A stretch of DNA of 23,196 bases from a virus: the IMG/VR virus record IMGVR_UViG_3300025120_000586, positions 1 to 23,196 of that record; one strand, given 5' to 3'. Numbering within the stretch: position 1 is the first letter of the stretch; the number at the start of each line of letters is the position of its first letter. Of the stretch, positions 7,011 to 14,057 are shown piece by piece. The notes under the pieces are model-generated. The model was given only the letters and a program-made list of their open reading frames with translations, had not been told where the DNA came from and ran no database searches. The position numbers were made by a program, and so were the translations under genes.

Positions 7011-7802
7011 TTAGAATGGAGATTTTTCTGTTTTTTCTTCGTTGGAGTGGCTTGCTCTCACTGCACCTTTTTTACACGACTCATAAAAGTCAAAGGCTGC
7101 TTTGATTGTTTCCTCGCTCGCAACTTGGCCGATGTGCTCTATTTCCCAACCATACCAAGAACCTAAATTGTTTTTCTCCAATACAGTTTTTAGTTTGTAG
7201 GATTGAGTAAACGGTGCAGGTCTAAAGAAACCTTTACCATCTTTTTTCTTTGCTCTTAGAGACATCATCATAGAATTCCACTTTTTAGATTTTTTTCTTT
7301 GAGTAGATTTCATTGTGATTAAAGCCGTAGAAGATTTATCTTCCTCCACCACCATTACATAGTGTGAAGCAGTTTCTTCTACATAGTTACCATTTTCTAA
7401 CCTATCTTTACCATCATCACCTCTATTTGTTTTAGACATGATATCAGAATCAGAAGGGTAGACATTAACTGGAGCAACAGCACCTTTATCTCTGTCTTTC
7501 CATTCAATGTACTCGAGTTTATAGAAACAAGGTATGACATCCATACCTTCAGATCCATTATATAACTCGTTTGTTACCGTGTTGTAGATCATTCCTGGTC
7601 TTGCCTTTTCATTAAATTGGCTATCACCTTGTGTAACTTGAGGAGATAATTGTCCAAGAACTTTTAGAAATGGTAACGCTAAACTTTTTGAATCTACGTT
7701 ATCAAATCCTTCATCAGCGAATTGCTCAATATTAATTGCAGCAACTGCACCGGCTTCTTTTTTAATCGCTACTTCGTCCGATTGTCCGTCTTTTATTTTC
7801 AT
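7011..7802 (-). CDS. Probable single-stranded DNA-binding protein
   Basis: The 263-residue soluble protein belongs to a conserved phage group recognisable by LALPFLKVLGQLSPQV (about residues 41-56) and a following beta-rich region with many aromatic residues (GMDVIPCFYKLEYIEW). Members sit in replication operons and some are annotated as ssDNA-binding. The C-terminal tail is charged and ends in EEKTEKSPF. A terminal Pro-Phe or Phe after an acidic tail is typical of SSB and T7 gp2.5, where it docks partner enzymes. AGGT seven bases before the ATG is a modest ribosome site. It lies directly upstream of the primase gene. I infer the SSB role from tail, size and context, not from a detectable OB-fold motif. 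Confidence 0.6.
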   Translation of the reverse strand: MKIKDGQSDEVAIKKEAGAVAAINIEQFADEGFDNVDSKSLALPFLKVLGQLSPQVTQGDSQFNEKARPGMIYNTVTNELYNGSEGMDVIPCFYKLEYIEWKDRDKGAVAPVNVYPSDSDIMSKTNRGDDGKDRLENGNYVEETASHYVMVVEEDKSSTALITMKSTQRKKSKKWNSMMMSLRAKKKDGKGFFRPAPFTQSYKLKTVLEKNNLGSWYGWEIEHIGQVASEETIKAAFDFYESCKKGAVRASHSNEEKTEKSPF

Positions 7803-7813
7803 GTTATTACCTA

Positions 7814-8362
7814 TTATTTGTTAGTTATTTTCGTTTTATTTGCGATGTATACACCGAACAAATCAAATGGTAATTGCTTACCACCTTCAACTTGTTCTTT
7901 AACAAACGCCTTTAAAGTCATAGGTTCAACTTTTTCTTTTTTATTATAGTTGAAATTAAACTTTTCACACACGCTTATTAATTCAGAGACTTGGTTGTCT
8001 TGTCCTCTACCAAATGATGCTGTAACGGTATTCTTTATTAGATCTTCAAACCCGTTATGTCTCAAATAGCCAAAGGCTTCCTCAATCCGTGACTCAGGAA
8101 TTTTTGCTGCATAAAATGGTTTTACTTCTACAGTAGATCCATCACTTAACTTCAGCAAAGATACACCAGCTTCCTGCATCATCTCTGGAATTGTTCTCTC
8201 CTCTAAATCACGAGCTTTGTTTTTTAGAGTAGATAATTTTTCTTCTTCATCTTCGATTTGTTTTCGGAGACTTTTTAGTTCATTACATTTATCTGAAATA
8301 GACTTAACACTATCTTGGCTAAGATCTATATTAGACATTTTTTCAATATCTATTTTTTCCAT
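7814..8362 (-). CDS. Conserved phage coiled-coil protein, replication operon leader
   Basis: The 182-residue protein has a long charged N-terminal coiled coil (about 20-60, with SLRKQIEDEEEKLSTLKNKA), then a compact domain with a recognisable phage pattern: IPEMMQEAGVSLLKLSDGS near 58-76, SRIEEAFGYLRHNGFEDLIKN near 91-111 and a SFGRGQ-type strand. Homologs are common in podovirus and siphovirus early regions, usually without function and sometimes labelled DNA-binding. An excellent ribosome site (GGAGGA, complement of 8366-8371) precedes the ATG. It is the first gene of the minus-strand replication operon, directly downstream of a promoter candidate. The role is unknown. Confidence 0.75.
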   Translation of the reverse strand: MEKIDIEKMSNIDLSQDSVKSISDKCNELKSLRKQIEDEEEKLSTLKNKARDLEERTIPEMMQEAGVSLLKLSDGSTVEVKPFYAAKIPESRIEEAFGYLRHNGFEDLIKNTVTASFGRGQDNQVSELISVCEKFNFNYNKKEKVEPMTLKAFVKEQVEGGKQLPFDLFGVYIANKTKITNK

Positions 8363-8383
8363 ATTTCCTCCGGTATCGTGATT

Positions 8384-8412
8384 ATTTTATTTTCTTGACC
8401 TTTGCAAGTAAA
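8384..8412 (-). promoter_or_regulatory. Sigma70-like promoter for the replication operon
   Basis: On the minus strand, TTTACT (complement of 8407-8412) is followed after 17 bases by TAAAAT (complement of 8384-8389). The start point would be near 8377, just ahead of the GGAGGA ribosome site. The spacing is optimal and each box has one mismatch to consensus or close to it. It overlaps the plus-strand promoter of the SNF2 gene. Inferred by eye. Confidence 0.5.
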
Positions 8413-8426
8413 AAAATATATATAAT
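8395..8426 (+). promoter_or_regulatory. Sigma70-like promoter for the SNF2 gene, leaderless start
   Basis: TTGACC at 8395-8400 lies upstream of TATATATAAT at 8417-8426. The exact TATAAT (8421-8426) is 20 bases away; the overlapping TATATA at 8419-8424 is 18 away. Predicted start points of 8431-8433 coincide with the ATG at 8432, and no ribosome site with workable spacing exists. The arrangement matches the one at 1150-1161. Confidence 0.5.
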
Positions 8427-8431
8427 TTAGG

Positions 8432-9859
8432 ATGTGGAAATACCCGTATAAGACTACCCCATACGAGCACCAAAGAAATGCTTTGAATCAATCTGCTGAA
8501 CAAACTCAGTGGGCTTATTTCATGGAAATGGGTACAGGTAAAACTAAAGTTACCATAGATAATATGGCTTATCTTTTTTTTCAAAGAAAAATAAACTCAG
8601 CTTTAATAATTGCACCTAAATCCGTATATCTAAATTGGGAATTAGAAATAGAGATGCACCTTCCAGATGTTTTAAAATATAAAACTTATAAATGGAATAT
8701 AGACAAACCAAAAGATTATCACGCGTTAAGCGAATTTAAAGATTTAAAAATATTTTTAATTAATGTTGAGGCTTTATCTACTAAGAGAGGCTTTGATGCT
8801 TGTGTAGATTATCTCAAGTCAAATAAGTTAAACTTTGTAACGTTGGATGAATCAACCACCATAAAAAATAGATCAGCAAAACGAACAAAGAACATTTTAG
8901 CACTACAAAAATTATCGCTGGTAAGGCGTATATTAACAGGATCCCCAATAACAAAATCTCCATTAGATCTTTATACACAATGTCAATTTTTAAGTCCAGA
9001 ACTATTAGGTTTTTCTAGTTATTTGGCTTTTAGGAACAGATATGCTGAAATGACTGATATCCCAGTCGGTTCTGGAAGATATATAAGTGTGCCTAAATAT
9101 TACAAAAGACTAGAAGAATTAGAAATAAAAATGAAATATTTTTCAACTAGAATTCGTAAGGATCAGTGCTTAGATTTAAAACCAAAAGTAAGACAAAAAA
9201 GATACATTGAATTAGATGGTGAAGGTAAAAGAATTTATGAAAAACTTAGAACTAATGCACTAGCCATTGTTGAAGATAGTACAATATCTTTTTCAAATAA
9301 ACTAACTGAAATAATTAAACTTCATCAGGTCTGTAATGGTTTTACTAAAAATGATGATGGTGAAATAATGACTTTACATAATTCAAAAGTAAATGCTTTA
9401 GATGAAATTTTAGAAGAAACTGATGGAAAAGTAATTATCTGGGCTAATTATATTTATAACATTAAACAACTTATAGATTTTTTAGAAAAGAAATATGGTA
9501 AAAAATCTGTTGTTAGTATATATGGTGCTGTAGATGTTCAATCACGTAAAGAAGCTGTTAAAAGAATTCAAGAAGATCCAAACACACGTTTTCTGGTGGG
9601 TAATCCAACTACAGGAGGGTTTGGTCTTACTCTTACTGCTGTTAATACCGTTATTTATTTTTCTAATAACTACAACTTAGAAGTGAGAAAACAATCAGAA
9701 GACCGTGCTCATAGAATGGGCCAAAAAGGAACTGTTGTTTATATTGATATTGTTGCAAGAAACACATTAGATGAAGCTATTATGAAGTCTTTAACAAGTA
9801 AAGGCCAGATTGCAGCCAAAACATTAGGCGAAGAAGATTTAAGAGACTGGCTGCTGTAA
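8432..9859 (+). CDS. SNF2-family (SF2) DNA helicase/translocase
   Basis: The 475-residue protein contains the full SNF2 core: a Q-motif-like YEHQRNAL (11-18), Walker A MGTGKT (33-38), motif Ia IIAPKSVYLNWE (59-70), motif II LDES (138-141) in place of DEAH, motif III LTGSPI (168-173), motif V GNPTTGGFGLTLT (390-402) and motif VI QSEDRAHRMGQ (421-431). Such enzymes move on duplex DNA and remodel protein-DNA complexes or forks; phage versions occur beside replication genes. The ATG is supported because the Q-motif-like segment begins ten residues later. It is one of four plus-strand genes in the window, is driven by its own promoter, and its last 21 bases overlap the convergent nuclease gene. 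It may start or restart replication, but this is inference. Confidence 0.92.
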   Translation: MWKYPYKTTPYEHQRNALNQSAEQTQWAYFMEMGTGKTKVTIDNMAYLFFQRKINSALIIAPKSVYLNWELEIEMHLPDVLKYKTYKWNIDKPKDYHALSEFKDLKIFLINVEALSTKRGFDACVDYLKSNKLNFVTLDESTTIKNRSAKRTKNILALQKLSLVRRILTGSPITKSPLDLYTQCQFLSPELLGFSSYLAFRNRYAEMTDIPVGSGRYISVPKYYKRLEELEIKMKYFSTRIRKDQCLDLKPKVRQKRYIELDGEGKRIYEKLRTNALAIVEDSTISFSNKLTEIIKLHQVCNGFTKNDDGEIMTLHNSKVNALDEILEETDGKVIIWANYIYNIKQLIDFLEKKYGKKSVVSIYGAVDVQSRKEAVKRIQEDPNTRFLVGNPTTGGFGLTLTAVNTVIYFSNNYNLEVRKQSEDRAHRMGQKGTVVYIDIVARNTLDEAIMKSLTSKGQIAAKTLGEEDLRDWLL

Positions 9860-10507
9860 TTTATTAAATTTCTCTAATCTTCCTAAAAATTTTTCACCAT
9901 ATTCTTTTAAATCAGCCTCTGAGAGTTTAAACTCTTGGTATTTTAAGTCTCTTGTACAAATACTTATTATACCTTGCTCTATGGGGCCGTAATTAGCTGT
10001 GTGGGCCAAATAATAAGCACCCAATTGAAATTTATAATCCTCAACCCATTCTTCCCGCTTAGGTTTATTAGATTGTTTCCAATCAATAATGCTTGGTTTT
10101 CCGTTTGCAAGTGCTGTTAAATCACAAGTTCCTGCATATTTATTTTGATATTCTAAACTTATTTCGTTACCCCACACCTCTTCAATTTTTACATTATTCA
10201 ATATAGTTTTTGCCATCATTCTAGGTTTTGCACCTTCCTCCATAGCATTGTAATATCCGTTACCATTTAAAGTATACTCAAGCACTTGATGCATTTCAGT
10301 TCCAATGGTGGAGGCTTGCCTCATGATTCGATCAGCTTCATTATTACCAACTTTTCTTCTCCAGTTTTCTAAAAATCTTGTATCTTTTGTTGCACCTAAA
10401 ATGGTAGTTACACTTGGGACTTTAATGTTATCTACCAAGTATTTTCTTCCTGTTGTGTCTGAGAATCTATTGTAATGTTTGTAAGGATATTTCCTAACTA
10501 ATTTCAT
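9839..10507 (-). CDS. PD-(D/E)XK exonuclease, RecB/Cas4-like
   Basis: The 222-residue nuclease has the expected order of motifs: PSVTTIL near 31-37, GTEMH with H73, D129 (GTCDL), D142-x-K144 (IIDWKQ) and Q161-x3-Y165 (QLGAYY). These are the metal- and DNA-binding residues of RecB/Cas4-type single-strand exonucleases. No four-cysteine Fe-S cluster as in Cas4 is visible. In the phage it may degrade host DNA or process ends for recombination and packaging, in place of T7 gp6. The ribosome site is weak; a small hairpin (10510-10523) lies between this ATG and the upstream gene's stop codon, so translation may depend on the upstream 58-residue gene. The 3' end overlaps the SNF2 gene tail to tail. 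Confidence 0.87.
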   Translation of the reverse strand: MKLVRKYPYKHYNRFSDTTGRKYLVDNIKVPSVTTILGATKDTRFLENWRRKVGNNEADRIMRQASTIGTEMHQVLEYTLNGNGYYNAMEEGAKPRMMAKTILNNVKIEEVWGNEISLEYQNKYAGTCDLTALANGKPSIIDWKQSNKPKREEWVEDYKFQLGAYYLAHTANYGPIEQGIISICTRDLKYQEFKLSEADLKEYGEKFLGRLEKFNKLQQPVS

Positions 10508-10509
10508 TC

Positions 10510-10523
10510 GTAGTTAATACTAC
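10510..10523. repeat. Small inverted repeat before the nuclease start
   Basis: GTAGT-TAAT-ACTAC forms a perfect 5-bp stem with a four-base loop. It contains the stop codon of the 58-residue gene and ends three bases from the nuclease ATG, where a ribosome site would normally lie. It could control or couple nuclease translation, or be chance. Confidence 0.35.
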
Positions 10524-10696
10524 AAATGGTTAGAAAGTACAGCCATAAATATTGCAAACATACCGCCTACAATAATTTTTTCTATTCTATTTATACGTGC
10601 TTCCATCTTATCCATCTTTTCAAAGGTCTGTTTTTGCATTAGCTTACAAATTTTTTCGTGATGATCTATTCTAGCTGATGCAGATTGTTTAGACAC
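10520..10696 (-). CDS. Small membrane protein with N-terminal coiled coil (holin/XhlA-like candidate)
   Basis: A 58-residue protein starts with GTG at 10696-10694, preceded by AGAGGAG with a six-base spacer, a very strong site that decides the start. Residues 1-40 are charged and helical (for example EKMDKMEARINRIEK). Residues 41-54 are hydrophobic (IIVGGMFAIFMAVL) and end in a short SNHL tail. This layout resembles small phage lysis-accessory proteins such as XhlA-type or holin-like proteins, and also many unassigned one-helix proteins. The GTG lies inside the end of the 1122-residue ejection protein gene (8-base overlap), so it is part of the virion operon. The position at the end of the late operon supports, but does not prove, a lysis or membrane role. 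Confidence 0.65.
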   Translation of the reverse strand: MSKQSASARIDHHEKICKLMQKQTFEKMDKMEARINRIEKIIVGGMFAIFMAVLSNHL

Positions 10697-13600
10697 GTTT
10701 AGCTCCTCTGTTTGCTATTGCTTGTCCTAGATTGTCATCTGGAAACACAGCAGCAAATTGTTGTGGATTCACTTGTCCGGTAGCCGGTTGTGTTGGTGCT
10801 TGAGGCATTTGCGCTTGTGGGCCAACTTGATTGACAGGAGCTTCACCTCCTGGTTCAAGTTTATTCGCTTGTGCTGCTGGTAGGAAAGTAGAATTAAATT
10901 CTTTTTGTGCTGTAAGACCACCTTCAATAAAGTTTTCCTCTTCCGCTTGTTCTTCTTCATTAGGAGCTTGCATAACTTCTTCATCATACATTTTATTTAT
11001 TGTTTTCATTGGTACGTTACCTGCGTTCTCTCCAAAGTTTGGTTTTATCATTTCAACATCTTTCATATTAAGATATTCAGTAATTCTTTTAAGATCAATA
11101 TTTTTTGGATCTACAGGTACAAAATCATCATCATCACCAAAAGCTTTATTCATAAATCTTGCAAACGCTTCTCTCTTAGTTCTTAATCCTGCAAGATAAG
11201 CTTTAGGATTTATTATTCCTGCTTGTGTTGTACCAAATGCTTCACCACCATTTAAAATTGCTTTTACTTCTTTAGGAGTAAGTACATCGTTTATTTGTCT
11301 TAATAGGTAGGGATCAGCTAAAATTTTACCCGCTCTTAATGCTGTTGCAAATAATACAAATGGAGCAAAAGGACTAGCTGCAGCTGAGCCACCAAAACCT
11401 AATGCAACACCTGCAAGTGAGCTAGCACCACCAAGTGTTAACCTTCTTTGAATGAATGAAGATGAATTTGTAATTGGTATGTCAGTCAATCTTTTTGTAT
11501 ATTCAACAAAGTCTTGTAGATGACCTAATGCTGTAGCACCTTTTTGTCCACCACCGTACATCTCTTCAATAAATTTATATACGTCCATTGAAGGATCATC
11601 TAATCCTAAGATATCTCTAAATCTTGTTCCATCAAAATCTCTAAAATCATCAGGGCCAAAACGTATACTTGTAACGTCTTCTAACCCGTCTGCAGTTAAA
11701 CGTGAACTTATATCTCCTCCTTGACTTTTTAATGCATTTTTTATGCCAACATTTTCCATTGCTTCATACATATCATCTACACCATTTTGAAATCTTGGAT
11801 CAATTTCTAAATTTTTAAAGGCACCATTATCAAAAGGGGCACTAAATGGAACTCTTGCTTTACCAAATATACCAGCGTTAATTGGCTTAGATTTAAAAGA
11901 AGACATATAAGCGTTGTGCATAAATCTTGCAACTGATGCTTGATATAATTTTTCTCCTGCAGCAGAGTAACCTTCAAATCCTGGTTGTGCACCAATCATT
12001 TTTCTGTATTCCTGAAGAGCTGCTGGACTTCTAGATTTAAATACAGAAGTTTGTATTTTTTCAAATAATTTATCTTTAGGAAGTGTTGCTGCACCTGGAA
12101 TATTAAACAAAGTTTTTTGTGTAAATAAACTCTTATCGAATTTAGCTAAAGCTCCAATAGCAGTAGTACCCTCCTTACCAGTGTAAAATTTCATAATTCT
12201 TGAAAATACTTCATTGGCATCTTTTAATCTTGTATGTAATTGTGAACCAGCATTTATTACTGACTCCATAATTTCTTTACCTTCTTGTGTTTTAGCAATT
12301 TTAGCAGCAGCTCTAGCTGATAGTTCTTCTGTAACTTCAACACCTTCTTTTATAATTTGTTCTTCTGTTTCTTTTAACAATGTTTGAAAAGCTTGTTGAT
12401 TAGTAGGCACATCTCTTACGGCCTCTGCTACTCTTGCAGCGGCTAATTCAGGTGCCATAATTCTTACAGCATCTCCACCACCTAACTCAATCATTCTTTG
12501 TTGTAACTCTTTGTTTTGTAACAAAGATGGAACATTTAATTCTTTTAAAAAACCATGAGCATCTTTTTCTAAAGCCTCCCTTATCATGGCAACTGATTTA
12601 TTAACTGTTTTATATTTTGTTTGTTCCAATGCTTGATTAAGCATCATGGTCATACCCTTATATTGGTTAAAGGTTATTGGTTCTCCTCGTGCTACACCAT
12701 TTGCAAAACTCATAAATTGAGCTAAAGGATCTGAAAATCCTGCTTGCTCCTCAATTGCTTTTAAGTCGAAAGGTCTTCTTCCAGGTCCAGAAGCTTTATT
12801 CATCGCTTGGATGATGTCTGGAAACTGTGCTGAGTTTTGTCTAAGAAAATCATCGGTTGCTTTTAAAGTTTGTGTTAATTTTAGAATAGCAGGATCTCCT
12901 GCAACTGTGTTAATCGCAAAAAATTTTTCATAAGCTTTATCTATTGTTGCTGCGTTTTTTTTAAATGTTTCAACAGCTTGGTTGTAGACTTTTTGCGATA
13001 AAAAAGAATGTGTGTAAATTGGTGCGATAGTTGCAATATTTGAATCCATAAATCCATTAGAAAATGTTTTTTCTGCTGATAACATTCTTCTATCCATTAT
13101 TTTAGAAATGTATGGAAATACACCAACAGTTTTAAAGTATGATTGACCTAATCCAGATAGGGGACCATCTCTCATTGCTGCAAGTAAAGGTATCTCGTAT
13201 CCGTTGTCCCGTGCAAATTTTGCAATTTCCTTTTGAGTTATTCCCGTAGTGCCAAATAATTTATTTAAAATTCCACCAGATGCCATCAATAGTGGTGTAA
13301 GCGCAGCAGCTCCAAAATTAAATAATGCAGCATTCTTTGCTTCAACCATAGCTCTGTCTAAAACATTTAATTTATCTATTTCTTTTTTAGGCATGTTACC
13401 TAAATCTTCCAGTAGGCCATCCATTAAAGCAGGTCCGACAGTTTTATTCATTAAATCATAAGTTGCAGAACCCACTCCAGCACCTATTGTTCCAGATGCA
13501 GCAACTGCAAGTTCTCCTCTTCCAAGAGGACTTCTAATGGCTCTTTCACCTAAATCTAATGTTTTTCCTGCTAATCGTGCTGCACCTTTTAAGAATCTAA

Positions 13601-14057
13601 ATCTACCAGGAAGTTTGTCTGATAGTTTTTCAAAAAAAAATTTCTTACCTTGTGTAAGTTTCATTCCTGTCATGCCAGTTTGTTTATAAGCATCAGCAAT
13701 TTTATCTTTCATGTAGTTTGCTGCCATAAAAGAAGCTGATACATCCCCAGCTAATACAGCACTACTTCTACCAGATAAAATAAAATCTCCTCCTGGAATT
13801 GATGATTCATCCATTCCAAGTGCTGCAGCTAAAGGATCTTTAGCTACTGTTTCTTGTTTAGCTAAATCTTGTCTAGCTTTATCTCTTTTGATAGCAATTT
13901 TTCTTAAATCACCTTTTAAATAACCTTTTTTAAAAAATTGATCTACAGCTCTTAATTGAAGTGGATTTAATGTTTCAGGAGCAAAGGTGTTATCATCAAT
14001 AGTTTTTTGAACTTTATTTAAAAATTCTTGTCTCTCTGGTGAAAGTTTTTCAGCCAT
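10689..14057 (-). CDS. Large internal virion (DNA-ejection) protein
   Basis: The 1122-residue protein is mostly helical, Ala/Lys/Gln-rich, with hydrophobic glycine-rich segments near 182-197, 243-267 and 875-916 that could insert into a membrane. The C-terminal 80 residues are acidic and then Pro/Gln/Gly-rich and probably disordered. Size, composition and position after two other helical virion proteins match the ejection proteins (T7 gp15/gp16-like place) of podoviruses, which leave the capsid and form a channel across the cell envelope. No lysozyme or transglycosylase motif was seen. The ATG overlaps the stop of the upstream gene (TAATG). The gene is the largest in the window. The functional assignment is by context and composition. 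Confidence 0.7.
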   Translation of the reverse strand: MAEKLSPERQEFLNKVQKTIDDNTFAPETLNPLQLRAVDQFFKKGYLKGDLRKIAIKRDKARQDLAKQETVAKDPLAAALGMDESSIPGGDFILSGRSSAVLAGDVSASFMAANYMKDKIADAYKQTGMTGMKLTQGKKFFFEKLSDKLPGRFRFLKGAARLAGKTLDLGERAIRSPLGRGELAVAASGTIGAGVGSATYDLMNKTVGPALMDGLLEDLGNMPKKEIDKLNVLDRAMVEAKNAALFNFGAAALTPLLMASGGILNKLFGTTGITQKEIAKFARDNGYEIPLLAAMRDGPLSGLGQSYFKTVGVFPYISKIMDRRMLSAEKTFSNGFMDSNIATIAPIYTHSFLSQKVYNQAVETFKKNAATIDKAYEKFFAINTVAGDPAILKLTQTLKATDDFLRQNSAQFPDIIQAMNKASGPGRRPFDLKAIEEQAGFSDPLAQFMSFANGVARGEPITFNQYKGMTMMLNQALEQTKYKTVNKSVAMIREALEKDAHGFLKELNVPSLLQNKELQQRMIELGGGDAVRIMAPELAAARVAEAVRDVPTNQQAFQTLLKETEEQIIKEGVEVTEELSARAAAKIAKTQEGKEIMESVINAGSQLHTRLKDANEVFSRIMKFYTGKEGTTAIGALAKFDKSLFTQKTLFNIPGAATLPKDKLFEKIQTSVFKSRSPAALQEYRKMIGAQPGFEGYSAAGEKLYQASVARFMHNAYMSSFKSKPINAGIFGKARVPFSAPFDNGAFKNLEIDPRFQNGVDDMYEAMENVGIKNALKSQGGDISSRLTADGLEDVTSIRFGPDDFRDFDGTRFRDILGLDDPSMDVYKFIEEMYGGGQKGATALGHLQDFVEYTKRLTDIPITNSSSFIQRRLTLGGASSLAGVALGFGGSAAASPFAPFVLFATALRAGKILADPYLLRQINDVLTPKEVKAILNGGEAFGTTQAGIINPKAYLAGLRTKREAFARFMNKAFGDDDDFVPVDPKNIDLKRITEYLNMKDVEMIKPNFGENAGNVPMKTINKMYDEEVMQAPNEEEQAEEENFIEGGLTAQKEFNSTFLPAAQANKLEPGGEAPVNQVGPQAQMPQAPTQPATGQVNPQQFAAVFPDDNLGQAIANRGAKRV

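Noticed and set aside
8387-8584. Minus-strand ORF of 65 residues over the SNF2 promoter and gene start
   Set aside because: It is antisense to the SNF2 N-terminus and covers the two-way promoter; composition is that of a shadow frame.
9839-10507. Cas4 and a possible CRISPR-linked system
   Set aside because: The nuclease lacks the four cysteines of Cas4, and no repeat-spacer array or other cas-like gene is visible.
10831-11199. Plus-strand ORF of 122 residues inside the 1122-residue virion gene
   Set aside because: It is antisense to a well-supported long gene, Cys/Ser/Phe-rich as expected for a shadow frame, and has no ribosome site or family resemblance.
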